Assembly: GCA_025465155.1 (NCBI GenBank)
Contig: JAODNJ010000212.1
Location: 1-64,000, forward strand
Direction: 5' to 3'
Source: Frankiales bacterium
Lineage (GTDB): Bacteria; Actinomycetota; Actinomycetes; Mycobacteriales; Geodermatophilaceae
DNA length: 64,000 bases
Within the stretch, counting starts at the first letter, position 1. The number at the start of each line of letters is the position of its first letter. This document shows, piece by piece, positions 43,915 to 52,288 of the stretch. The position numbers and the translations under genes were made by a program. The notes below the pieces were generated by a model. That model made no database searches, was not told where the DNA came from, and worked only from the letters and a program-made list of their open reading frames with translations.

Positions 43915-44829
43915 CTACTGGTGGGAGTAGAGCGGCAGGGCGCGGTGTTTCCAGGGCGCTCGCAGCACCGAGCCGGACTCGGCTTCGGTGAGGAACAGGC
44001 CCCCCTCGGTCGGGTGGAACGCCACGCTCGTGACGGTGATGCCCTGCGGAACGTGGACGATCGCCAGCGGGTCGCCGTGACCGGTGAAGATGAACGCTCG
44101 GCCGCCGCCGGCGTGCGCCACCGCGAGGTTGCCCTCGATGTCGTGCGCCATGCCGTCCGGGCCATGTCCCCCGGAGAGCTGCACGTGGATGCCGACCTTC
44201 GTGACGTCGCCGCTCGGAAGCAGCGGAACCCGCCACACCTGGTTCGCCCGCGTCACCGCGACGTACGCCGTCTGCTCCGCCGCGTCGAGGACCACGCCGT
44301 TCGGGCTCGGGATGTTCGAGATGAGCTTGTGCAGCTTGCCGTCGGCCGAGAGTCGGAACAGGCGGCCCGTCGGGTCGTGCATGCCGGTGAGACCCTGGTC
44401 GGTGAAGTAGAGGTCGCCATTGCTCGCGTAGATGACGTCGCTGAGGCCTTTGAACCCCTCGATCTCGGCACGACCGAGTAGCTCGGTGATCTGGCCAGTG
44501 CCCGGATCGAGCAGCATGAGTCCGTTCTTCATGTCCGCCACGAGCAGCCTGCCGTCCGGGCGCACCGCCATGCCGTTGGGCTCGCCGTCGTACTCGACCA
44601 CGAGGTCCCACTGGCCCTGGGGATCGATCCGGAAGATCCGGCCCCAGGGAATGTCCGAGACGTACAGATTGCCGTCCTTGTCGAACGACGGGCCCTCGAG
44701 CACGCAGTCCGCGTGCTTGCCCCCTCGTTGGACGACGACCCAGGTGGTCGGCTCGCGGACCCCTCGGAACTTGTCGGGGAGCGCGGAGAAGACCTCGGCC
44801 TGCAGGCGCTCCACTTCGTGCCACATCAT
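43915..44829 (-). CDS. SMP-30/gluconolactonase-like protein
   Basis: 304 residues, six-bladed beta-propeller of the SMP-30 family. Metal ligands readable as Glu in VLEGPSFD (~45), Asn in IPSPNGVVLD and Asp in GHGPDGMAHD. Such enzymes hydrolyse lactones. No signal peptide, so cytosolic. Its ATG overlaps the stop of the oxidoreductase gene (ATGA). A lactone-ring opening step in the right-hand pathway is an inference. Confidence 0.88.
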   Translation of the reverse strand: MMWHEVERLQAEVFSALPDKFRGVREPTTWVVVQRGGKHADCVLEGPSFDKDGNLYVSDIPWGRIFRIDPQGQWDLVVEYDGEPNGMAVRPDGRLLVADMKNGLMLLDPGTGQITELLGRAEIEGFKGLSDVIYASNGDLYFTDQGLTGMHDPTGRLFRLSADGKLHKLISNIPSPNGVVLDAAEQTAYVAVTRANQVWRVPLLPSGDVTKVGIHVQLSGGHGPDGMAHDIEGNLAVAHAGGGRAFIFTGHGDPLAIVHVPQGITVTSVAFHPTEGGLFLTEAESGSVLRAPWKHRALPLYSHQ

Positions 44830-46880
44830 GCGACTCCAGCCCTCTCCACTTTCGTGACCGGCTCCGGGAGGTAGGTCACCCGGAGCCCCTCGTAGATCGC
44901 CTCGTCAAGACCGCGCGGTGCCTGGCAGTCACCGACACGCACGATGCGGGTGGTGGCGAGCTGCGACGGCGGAGCGGCACCGGGCTCGAGACCCGGTACG
45001 TCGATCACCTGGTTCCCGCAGACGAAGACGATGTCGTCGATGCCCTCGATCAGCCGCCTGCGCTGAGGGGCGTACATGTTGCGCAGCGTGACCGATGTAC
45101 CGTCGATCGAGGCGATCGCGTGCGACCCGATGACGTCGACGCCCGATTGCAACAGCCTGCCCATGATCATGGGCAGGTCGCCCGTGGCGCGGATCCGATC
45201 GCCCACGGTGTCCATGGTCGAGACGACGGTCACCTCCCGGCCGTCCTGTCGGAGCAGCTCGGCGACGCCAAGGCCCTCGTAGCGTCCGCGCTCGTCGACC
45301 ACGAGGATGCGGGAGCCCGATGGCTTCAGGGCCACCGCGTCCCACACGTTCCAGGCGCGTGCCGGCTCGATGCCAGGGATCGTCTCGCCGGGGTACTCCG
45401 CGAACGGGTACGACCGCGGGCTCGAGCCGGTCGCCAGCGCCAGGACGTGGGGCCCGGTACCCACCAGCCGCGTGGTGTCCCAGGTCTCGTCGAAGTGGAT
45501 GCGTACGCCGAGCCGCCGGCACTCGGCCGCGAGGAAGTCGACGATCAGGGCGATCTCGGAACGGGCAGGGAGCTGTGCCGCCCGCAGCACCTGACCACCG
45601 AGGCGGTCCGTGGCCTCGTAGAGGTCGACGGAGGCGCCGTGCTCGGCGAGTGCCACCGCCGCCTGCAGCCCGGCGGGGCCGCCGCCCACCACGATCGCGG
45701 TCCGATGCGCGGGCGCGGGCAACCACGACCTGCTCCTGAGTTCCCGCCCGCTCAGCGGGTTGGTGGTGCAGGTGATGGACTTGCCCAGGAAGAAGCGCTC
45801 GCGGCAGCCCTGGTTGCAGCCGATGCACGGCCGGATCTGGTCGGTCCGTCCGGTGAGGACCTTGTTGGCGAACTCGGGCTCGGCGATCTGGGCTCGCGTC
45901 ATCGCGATGAGGTCGGCGTTGCCGGCCTCGAGCACCTGCTCGGCCATGTCGGGATGCGTGATGCGCCCGATCACGATGACCGGCAGGCCGATGGCGTGCT
46001 TGATCTGGCTGGCGAAGGGCAACTGGTAGCCCTGCGGCGCGGCCATCGGCGGCACGATCATGTGACGGGTGTGCATGCTCCCGGCACTGACGCTGAGGTA
46101 GTCGACGAGTCCGCTCTCCTCGACCAGCTTCGAGATGGCGATGGAGTCCTCGACGTGCATGCCGAAGCTCGTCAGCTCGTCGCCACTGATCCTCAGGCCG
46201 AGGATCTTGTCCAGGCCGATGGCCGCGCGTACGGCGGTCAGCACCTCGCGCAGGAAGCGGAAACGGCCCTCGAGGCTGCCGCCGTACTCGTCGGTGCGGC
46301 GGTTGTAGTAGGGCGAGAGGAACTGCGCGGGCAGGTAGGAGTGCGAGGCGCTGACCTCGACGCCGTCGAGGTCGCCGGCGACGGCGTTGGCGGCGCTGGC
46401 GGCATAGGCGTCCACGAGCTCGGCGATCTCGGCCGCGGTCAGGATGTGCGGGATCTCGCGCTCGACGACCGAGGGCACCAGGGACGGGGCCCAGCCGTAG
46501 GTCCAGTTCTTGTGGAAGTTCATGTGCACGCCCTGGTGCGCGAGCTGCACGACGATGGCCGTGCCGTGCTCGTGGATGCGGGCGGCCAGATCGCGATAGC
46601 CGGGCACCACGCCTGCGTCGTACGCGTGCACCGATGTTCCGTGGATCTCGGCGGTGGGGTGGACGCTCGAGGCCTCCATGACGATGAACCCGACGCCGCC
46701 GGCGGCGCGGGCAACGAAGTAGTCGGCCTGCTCGGGGCTGACGTGGTGGGACCTGTCCGCCATGTTGGTGTCATGGGCGGTCCAGACCATTCGGTTCTTC
46801 AGCGTGTGCCCGTTCAGGATGAACGGCTCGGCGAGCCGGGGGTGCTGCATCGCACCTCGCTCTGCGTCGTCAGTGGCCAC
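44826..46880 (-). CDS. FMN/4Fe-4S/FAD oxidoreductase of the 2,4-dienoyl-CoA reductase type
   Basis: 684 residues. N-terminal old-yellow-enzyme TIM barrel (~10-370, with HSYLPAQFLSPYYNRRTDEY), an Fe-S cluster motif CIGCNQGC...C at about 345-365, then an FAD/NAD(P) domain with IVVGGGPAGLQAAVALAEHG. This is the layout of FadH-type 2,4-dienoyl-CoA reductases and trimethylamine dehydrogenase. It likely removes a double bond of an unsaturated or alicyclic intermediate. GTG 46880 (AAGGGAAGG ahead) chosen; ATG 46850 is an alternative. Confidence 0.88.
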   Translation of the reverse strand: MATDDAERGAMQHPRLAEPFILNGHTLKNRMVWTAHDTNMADRSHHVSPEQADYFVARAAGGVGFIVMEASSVHPTAEIHGTSVHAYDAGVVPGYRDLAARIHEHGTAIVVQLAHQGVHMNFHKNWTYGWAPSLVPSVVEREIPHILTAAEIAELVDAYAASAANAVAGDLDGVEVSASHSYLPAQFLSPYYNRRTDEYGGSLEGRFRFLREVLTAVRAAIGLDKILGLRISGDELTSFGMHVEDSIAISKLVEESGLVDYLSVSAGSMHTRHMIVPPMAAPQGYQLPFASQIKHAIGLPVIVIGRITHPDMAEQVLEAGNADLIAMTRAQIAEPEFANKVLTGRTDQIRPCIGCNQGCRERFFLGKSITCTTNPLSGRELRSRSWLPAPAHRTAIVVGGGPAGLQAAVALAEHGASVDLYEATDRLGGQVLRAAQLPARSEIALIVDFLAAECRRLGVRIHFDETWDTTRLVGTGPHVLALATGSSPRSYPFAEYPGETIPGIEPARAWNVWDAVALKPSGSRILVVDERGRYEGLGVAELLRQDGREVTVVSTMDTVGDRIRATGDLPMIMGRLLQSGVDVIGSHAIASIDGTSVTLRNMYAPQRRRLIEGIDDIVFVCGNQVIDVPGLEPGAAPPSQLATTRIVRVGDCQAPRGLDEAIYEGLRVTYLPEPVTKVERAGVA

Positions 46881-46909
46881 GGCCTTCCCTTCCTCCTCGC
46901 CCGCGCGTC

Positions 46910-47239
46910 TCACGCGTTCGCCACGGGCTCGCGGAGGATGTGCTCCTTCACGACGCCCACGGTGATCGCTCCGATGAAGTGCCCTCGATCCGCCTCGATC
47001 TCGTCGGCCAGCGCCGCGAAACCGCGCGCCATTGCGTCCTCGTCCTCGAACCAGAGCTCGGCGAACCCGTCCCAGTCCTGGGTGTTCTCGCCGACCCACT
47101 TCTCCACGAAGTTCAGGCGGTAGGCGAGCAGGCCGGGGATGCGCAGCGCGATCGGGCCATGCACCTCGAGCCAGTGCTTGCAGAACGCTTCGTGAGTCAT
47201 GCCCTCGGGTCGCTTGATGATCCCGATCCGCTTGAGCAC
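46910..47239 (-). CDS. EthD-like dimeric alpha-beta barrel protein
   Basis: 109 residues, EthD family: LKRIGIIKRPEGMTHEAFCKHWLEVHGPIA at the N-terminus, then NFVEKWVGEN and WDGFAELWFED. Such proteins support oxidations or act as small cyclases/decarboxylases. Start GTG 47239 with AAGGAG ahead. First gene of the minus-strand operon, next to the operator at 47294-47310. Confidence 0.85.
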   Translation of the reverse strand: MLKRIGIIKRPEGMTHEAFCKHWLEVHGPIALRIPGLLAYRLNFVEKWVGENTQDWDGFAELWFEDEDAMARGFAALADEIEADRGHFIGAITVGVVKEHILREPVANA

Positions 47240-47293
47240 CTCGACTCCTTCGACCGCCGCGCCTCCGACCGCTGCTGACAGGTCGGCGAGGAC

Positions 47294-47310
47294 GTGGACA
47301 CCCTATCCAC
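47294..47310. promoter_or_regulatory. GTGGA-N7-TCCAC operator, site B
   Basis: GTGGA (47294-47298), CACCCTA, TCCAC (47306-47310); the seven-base arms GTGGACA and TATCCAC differ at one pair. It lies midway between the divergent EthD-like and CoA-transferase genes. Same spacing as sites A and C. Confidence 0.6.
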
Positions 47311-47367
47311 AAGATGGAAGAGTGGGGACCGTATCACGACGAGGACGCCAAGAAGGAGATGTGCGGC

Positions 47368-49704
47368 TTGGATTTCCTCTCGGACCTACGGGTCGTGGAG
47401 ATCGCCGAGGGCATCGCGGGACCGTACTGCGGCAAGCTCTTCGTCGACGCGGGCGCCGACGTGCTCAAGATCGAGACCGCGCTCGGCGACCACCTCCGCG
47501 GACGAGCTGTGCACGGGGAAGATCAGGGCGACGGCGACAGCGCCCTCTTCCGCTATCTCAACGCCGCGAAGCGATCCACGGTTCTGTCCGGGACGGACGT
47601 GGTCGAGGTGGCGGCGCGAGCCGACGTCGTCATCGAGGGAAACACCCCCGCACGCGTCGACATCGCAGCGCTCCGGGCCGCGAATCCCCGGCTCGTCGTC
47701 GTCTCGATCACGCCGTACGGTCGCGGCGGAGCGTGGGAGACGAGGCCTGCCACCGAGTTCACCGTGCAGGCCGAGGGCGGCGGGATCCTGGGCCGCGGGC
47801 TCGACGCCGAGCCGCCGGTCCAGGTCGGCGCACGACTCTCCGAGTACATCGCAGGCGCATACGGCGCCGTCGGCGCGCTGGCGGCGGCCCGGCACGCGCG
47901 CAGGACCGGACGTGGCGAGCACGTCGACGTCTCGCTGATGGAGACCATCACGTTGACGTACACCAACTTCCGCGACCTGTCGCAGAGGCTTTCGGGGCAG
48001 CCCCTCGCGGGGTTGGCACGCCTGGTGGAGCGTCCCTCGATCGAGCCGACCCTCGACGGCTGGGTGGGCTTCAACACCAACACGCGGCCGCAGCTCGACG
48101 CCTTCCTCGTCCTCCTGGGGCGGGCGGACCTGCTCGACGACGAGCGCTTCACCACCGCCAACGCCCGGCGTGAGAACGCCGAGGAGTTCGACCGGATCGT
48201 GCGGGAGGTGACCACGACCCGCACGACCGCCGACCTGGTGGAGCAGGCGACCCTCCTCCGTGTCCCAGTGGCGCCGGTGCTCGACGGGCCCGGCATCCTC
48301 GCTCACGAGCACTTCCGTGGCCGGGAGGCGCTCGGGCCCGCCCCCGACCTCGCCTTCGAACAGCCCTACCCGCCCTATCGCCTTAACGGCGAACGGCCGT
48401 ATCCGCGGGGACGGGCGCCGCGGCTGGGCGAGCACAGCCCCAGGGCCGGTGTGCCGGTCCCACCACCACTGCATCCGGGCGAGGCCGACGCGCTGCCACT
48501 CAGCGATCTCCGGGTGCTCGATGCGACCGCCTGGTGGGCCGGGCCCTCGTCGACCCAGTTGCTCGCCTCGCTCGGCGCCGACGTGATCCACCTCGAGTCG
48601 GTCAGCCATCCGGACGGCGCCCGCATGGTCGCGCAGCCGAGCGAGCGCTTCTGGGAGCGCTCGCACCTCTACCTGGCCACCAACACCAACAAGCGCGACC
48701 TGACGCTGAGCCTGGGCGATCCGCGGGCGCGCGGGCATGTCGAGCGGCTGATCGGTTCGGTGGACCTGGTCGTCGAGAACTTCTCGCCCCGCGTCTTCGA
48801 CGGCTTCGGACTGACCTGGGACCTGATCCGTTCGCTCAATCCCCGTGCCAGCCTGATCCGGATGCCCGCCTTCGGGCTGGACGGGCCGTGGCGCGACAAC
48901 GTCGGCTTCGCCCAGACGATGGAGCAGATGACGGGGATGGCCTGGATGACGGGCTATCCCGACCAGCAGCCCCGCATCCCGCTCGGCCCCTGCGATCCCA
49001 ACGCCGGCTCCCATGCGACCTTCGCCCTGCTCGTCGCGCTGTGGCACCGCGACCGGACCGGCGGGGGCTCGTTCGTCGAGGCCTGCATGGCGGAGGCCGC
49101 GCTCAACGTCGCCGCGGAGGTCACTGTCTGCTTCTCGGCGTACCAGGTACGGCTGTCACGGAACGGAAACCGCGGACCGGACGCCGCGCCGCAGGGCCTC
49201 TATCGGTGCGGCGCCGCCGAGGAATGGCTGGCGATCGCCGTCGCGACCGACGAGCAGTGGGCAGGGCTCGTGGCCCTGCTCGGGCATCCGACCTGGGCGA
49301 GCGACCCCGCCCTTGCTCACCGGGCGGGGCGGATCGCCGACCATGACCTCATCGACCGGGAGCTCGCCGCCTGGCTGCGCGACCGCGACGTCGCGGCGAC
49401 GGCGGACCTGCTCGTGGGTGCCGGGATACCCGCGGCGCACGCCCGTGATCCGCGGCGCACCAGCGGGCATCCACGCCACGTCGAGCGAGGTTTCTTCGAG
49501 CCGGTCGCACACCCTCTGGCCGGCGAGCTGTCCGTGCCGCGCCCTCCCTTCCGGTTCTCGTCGATACGACGTTGGAACCGGACCCCGGCGCCGCTGTTCG
49601 GGGAGCACAACCGGGAGTTGATCACCGGCCTGCTGGGCGCCGCCGACGAGGACTATCGGCAGCTGGTCCGGGCCGGCGTCGTCGGGCACCGGCCGCTGAC
49701 CTGA
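47368..49704 (+). CDS. Double-domain CaiB/BaiF CoA transferase, second
   Basis: 778 residues from TTG 47368, chosen because AAGGAG lies nine bases ahead and the family pattern (LRVVEIAEGIAGPYCGKLFV) begins right there. In-frame ATGs at 47314 and 47359 are less well placed, the first only 3 bp after the operator. N-terminal CoA-transferase domain ~1-350, C-terminal one ~385-778 (LRVLDATAWWAGPSSTQLLA). The C-terminal half keeps the catalytic Asp (GPCDPNAGSHA); the N-terminal half has Glu at that place (RLSEYIAGAYG). Organisation equals that of 37847-40051. Convergent with the dehydrogenase genes to the right. Confidence 0.83.
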   Translation: MDFLSDLRVVEIAEGIAGPYCGKLFVDAGADVLKIETALGDHLRGRAVHGEDQGDGDSALFRYLNAAKRSTVLSGTDVVEVAARADVVIEGNTPARVDIAALRAANPRLVVVSITPYGRGGAWETRPATEFTVQAEGGGILGRGLDAEPPVQVGARLSEYIAGAYGAVGALAAARHARRTGRGEHVDVSLMETITLTYTNFRDLSQRLSGQPLAGLARLVERPSIEPTLDGWVGFNTNTRPQLDAFLVLLGRADLLDDERFTTANARRENAEEFDRIVREVTTTRTTADLVEQATLLRVPVAPVLDGPGILAHEHFRGREALGPAPDLAFEQPYPPYRLNGERPYPRGRAPRLGEHSPRAGVPVPPPLHPGEADALPLSDLRVLDATAWWAGPSSTQLLASLGADVIHLESVSHPDGARMVAQPSERFWERSHLYLATNTNKRDLTLSLGDPRARGHVERLIGSVDLVVENFSPRVFDGFGLTWDLIRSLNPRASLIRMPAFGLDGPWRDNVGFAQTMEQMTGMAWMTGYPDQQPRIPLGPCDPNAGSHATFALLVALWHRDRTGGGSFVEACMAEAALNVAAEVTVCFSAYQVRLSRNGNRGPDAAPQGLYRCGAAEEWLAIAVATDEQWAGLVALLGHPTWASDPALAHRAGRIADHDLIDRELAAWLRDRDVAATADLLVGAGIPAAHARDPRRTSGHPRHVERGFFEPVAHPLAGELSVPRPPFRFSSIRRWNRTPAPLFGEHNRELITGLLGAADEDYRQLVRAGVVGHRPLT

Positions 49705-49708
49705 GCGG

Positions 49709-50386
49709 TCAGGCTGCGCCCGCCGCGATCCTCATGGCGTGGTCGAGGTAGCGATGAAAGCCGGCCTCCCACGTGAACCCGATGGCGCCGTGCAGCTGCA
49801 GCGCCTCCTCGACGGCGTCCTGGTAGGTCGAGCACAGCAACGCGAGCACCGCCCGGGGATCGACGGCGCCGTCGGCCTCTGGCGAGGCGAGCCAGCGCAG
49901 CCCCCCGAGCGCCGCGGTCTCGATGAGGTGCTGGCGGACACTGACGTCGGCCAGCCGGTGCTGCAGCACCTGGAACTCCAGGAGCGGCCGGCCGAACTGG
50001 ACCCGCTGACTCAGGTAGCGCCGCGTCGCCCCGACCAGGCCGCCCAGCGCACCCGCCATCTCGAAGAGGTCGAGCATCGCCCGGACCTGCGGATCGGTCG
50101 TGCCCACGAGCTCCGCGGCCGAGAAGGGCAGCAGCCGCCTGCCGATCTCGGCGGCAAGAGCCGCGACGTCGGCGAGGTCGCCACCGACGCCACCCTCGCT
50201 CTCCGGCGTCAGGAGGAGCGGCACGTCCAGCGCCCCGAGCCGATCCCGGAGGCGAGCAACCACCTCGGTCGGACGGTCGGCCCGCTCGAGCGGACCCCAG
50301 AGCTCGTCCGCGACAGCGCCGACCGAGCACCGCAGGGCGACGCGCTCCTCGCTGTCGAGCGCGTCCCAGGCCCACACGCCCGTCAC
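49709..50386 (-). CDS. Acyl-CoA dehydrogenase-like protein lacking the central beta domain
   Basis: 225 residues, far below the usual ~380. The N-terminal helical domain (~1-95, ending LAAEIGRRLLPFSAAELVG) runs straight into the C-terminal domain (LGGLVGATRRYLSQRVQFGRPLLEFQ, LQLHGAIGFTWEAGFHRYL). The middle beta-barrel that holds flavin and substrate is missing cleanly, without a frameshift. GTG 50386 overlaps the upstream full-length dehydrogenase (GTGA). I infer a non-catalytic or half-site partner of that enzyme. Confidence 0.78.
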   Translation of the reverse strand: MTGVWAWDALDSEERVALRCSVGAVADELWGPLERADRPTEVVARLRDRLGALDVPLLLTPESEGGVGGDLADVAALAAEIGRRLLPFSAAELVGTTDPQVRAMLDLFEMAGALGGLVGATRRYLSQRVQFGRPLLEFQVLQHRLADVSVRQHLIETAALGGLRWLASPEADGAVDPRAVLALLCSTYQDAVEEALQLHGAIGFTWEAGFHRYLDHAMRIAAGAA

Positions 50387-51525
50387 GAGGACGTCGTCCT
50401 CATGAGGGAGCGGGTGATGACCGTGCGCTGGACCTCGGACGTGCCGGCGTAGATCGTCTCGGCGCGCGACTCGAGGTAGGCGCCGCGCCAGCGCTCCAGC
50501 ACTACGGAGTCGATCGCGCCACGAACGTGAAGGGCGGTGCAGTGGTCGGCCATCGTCCTGAGGAAACGCTGGTGGGCCTCGCTCCAGGCGAGCTTGAGGT
50601 AGGACCCCTGGAGCGCGCCCTCGGTGGGCGGCACCGAGACGGCGCGGTAGCAGAGCGCCCGGAGCACGGCGGCCATCGCCTGCTCGCGTGCAGCTGTCGC
50701 AGCAAGTGCGGGATCCCCGCAGCCTTCGGCCAGCTCTCGCGCCTCCTCGGTCTCGCGCAGCATCGCGACGACCCGCGGCACCATGTTGATGACGCGCTCG
50801 TGCGTGAGCGCGGCATGCGCCACGCGCCAACCCTCGTTGAGGGGACCGACCACATCGGTGAGCTGGATGGTGACATCGTCGAGGAAGACCTCGCAGAAGC
50901 CGCTGTCGCCCGTGATCTTCCGGATGGGTCGGACCTCGACCCCCTGTGCGTGCATGTCGATGATGACCAGGCTGATCCCGCGGTGGCGCTCTGCGGCCTC
51001 GTCGGTGCGGACGAGGGCGAACATGAAGTCGGCGAAGGCCGCATTGCTCGACCAGACCTTCTGGCCGCGGACCAGAAAGCGATCACCGTCGGGCCGGGCC
51101 ACGGTCCGCAGGCTCGCGAGATCGGAGCCCGCCTCGGGCTCGGAGAACCCCTGACACCACACCTCGGTGGCCGACAGCAGTCCGGGCAGGTAGCGCTGCT
51201 TCTGCTCGGACGTGCCGTACATCATCAGCGTCGGCGCGAAGGTCCGCTTTCCGGGGCGGTTGGTCTCGTCTGGCGCTCCCTGACGCGCGAGCTCCTCGTA
51301 GCAGGCGACCTGCTCGGTGATCGAGAGCCCCATGCCGCCGTACTCGACCGGCCAACCCGGCGCGCCCCAACCCGCCGCGGCGAGGTGCTGCTCCCAGGCG
51401 AGGCCGAGCCGGTCGCGGTCGTCGAGGAGGTCCGCGTGGTCGCGGAGGAAGCCAGGAAGCTCGTCGGCCAGCCACGCGCGCAGCCGCGAACGCAGCCCGA
51501 CACCCGTGTCAGCGTTTGAGGGCAT
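50383..51525 (-). CDS. Acyl-CoA dehydrogenase
   Basis: 380 residues, full-length. FAD/substrate motifs GFSEPEAGSDLASLRT and GQKVWSSNAAFADFMFAL; C-terminal IYAGTSEVQRTVITR. The YEGT glutamate is Ala here. Its ATG lies 17 bases inside the 3' end of the enoyl-CoA hydratase gene. Likely works with the shortened protein encoded next. Confidence 0.87.
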   Translation of the reverse strand: MPSNADTGVGLRSRLRAWLADELPGFLRDHADLLDDRDRLGLAWEQHLAAAGWGAPGWPVEYGGMGLSITEQVACYEELARQGAPDETNRPGKRTFAPTLMMYGTSEQKQRYLPGLLSATEVWCQGFSEPEAGSDLASLRTVARPDGDRFLVRGQKVWSSNAAFADFMFALVRTDEAAERHRGISLVIIDMHAQGVEVRPIRKITGDSGFCEVFLDDVTIQLTDVVGPLNEGWRVAHAALTHERVINMVPRVVAMLRETEEARELAEGCGDPALAATAAREQAMAAVLRALCYRAVSVPPTEGALQGSYLKLAWSEAHQRFLRTMADHCTALHVRGAIDSVVLERWRGAYLESRAETIYAGTSEVQRTVITRSLMRTTSS

Positions 51526-52288
51526 CGCTGATCCGATCACCGACCACGTCATGCCACTCGTTCGTGAAGTGGGTGAGCATGTGAGTGTCGAAGTGGGCTT
51601 CGAGGGAAGCACCGCGGCCGGCGATGTCCTGCATCCGGTTGATCGAGCGCTTGACCATCTGTACGGCAAACGGCGGGGCCGCCGCGATGCGCGTCGCGAT
51701 CTCGCGCGTGGCGGCGTCGAGTTCGTGGCGCGGCACGACGTGGTTGGCCAGCCCGAGCGCTGCCGCCTCGTTCGCCTCGATCGAGCGGCCCGTGAACAGC
51801 AGCTCCTTGGCGACGCGTACGGGCAGCACCCAGGGATGGAAGAGCACCTCGACGCCCGCCGCGCCGAGCTTGTGGACGACCGGGTCGGAGAAGACAGCAT
51901 CGTCGGAGCAGACGATCAGGTCGGCCATCGCGGCGATCATGAAGCCGGCCGCGATGCAGTTGCCCTGCACCCGCGCGATAGTCGGCTGACGGAGGTTGAG
52001 CAGCCGGATGCAGAGGTTGAAGTAGAGGCGGTACTCGTACTCGAAGCGCTCCTCGACGCTGAATCCGGAGCGGGACTGGGCGTCCTTGAGGTCATGGCCC
52101 GCCGAGAAGTCCGGTCCCGCACCCCCGATCACCACGACGCGAACGTCGTTGTCCGCGTCCAGCCTCGTGAATATCCTTTCTAGGTCGACGAGCAAGGCCT
52201 TGTTCTGGGCGTTGCGCACCTCAGGACGGTTCAGCTCGACGTAGGCGACGCCGTCCTCGACGGTTAGCGTGACGAGGTCATGGGGCAT
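51509..52288 (-). CDS. Enoyl-CoA hydratase/isomerase family protein without the usual Glu pair
   Basis: 259 residues, crotonase fold. Oxyanion-hole motifs FSAGHDLKD and QGNCIAAGFM are present. At the two catalytic glutamates of crotonase I read Met (AAGFMIAAMADL) and Val (FSDPVVHKLG), so simple hydration is doubtful. Isomerase, hydrolase or C-C bond activity is possible. AAGGAG precedes ATG 52288. Confidence 0.85.
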   Translation of the reverse strand: MPHDLVTLTVEDGVAYVELNRPEVRNAQNKALLVDLERIFTRLDADNDVRVVVIGGAGPDFSAGHDLKDAQSRSGFSVEERFEYEYRLYFNLCIRLLNLRQPTIARVQGNCIAAGFMIAAMADLIVCSDDAVFSDPVVHKLGAAGVEVLFHPWVLPVRVAKELLFTGRSIEANEAAALGLANHVVPRHELDAATREIATRIAAAPPFAVQMVKRSINRMQDIAGRGASLEAHFDTHMLTHFTNEWHDVVGDRISDALKR

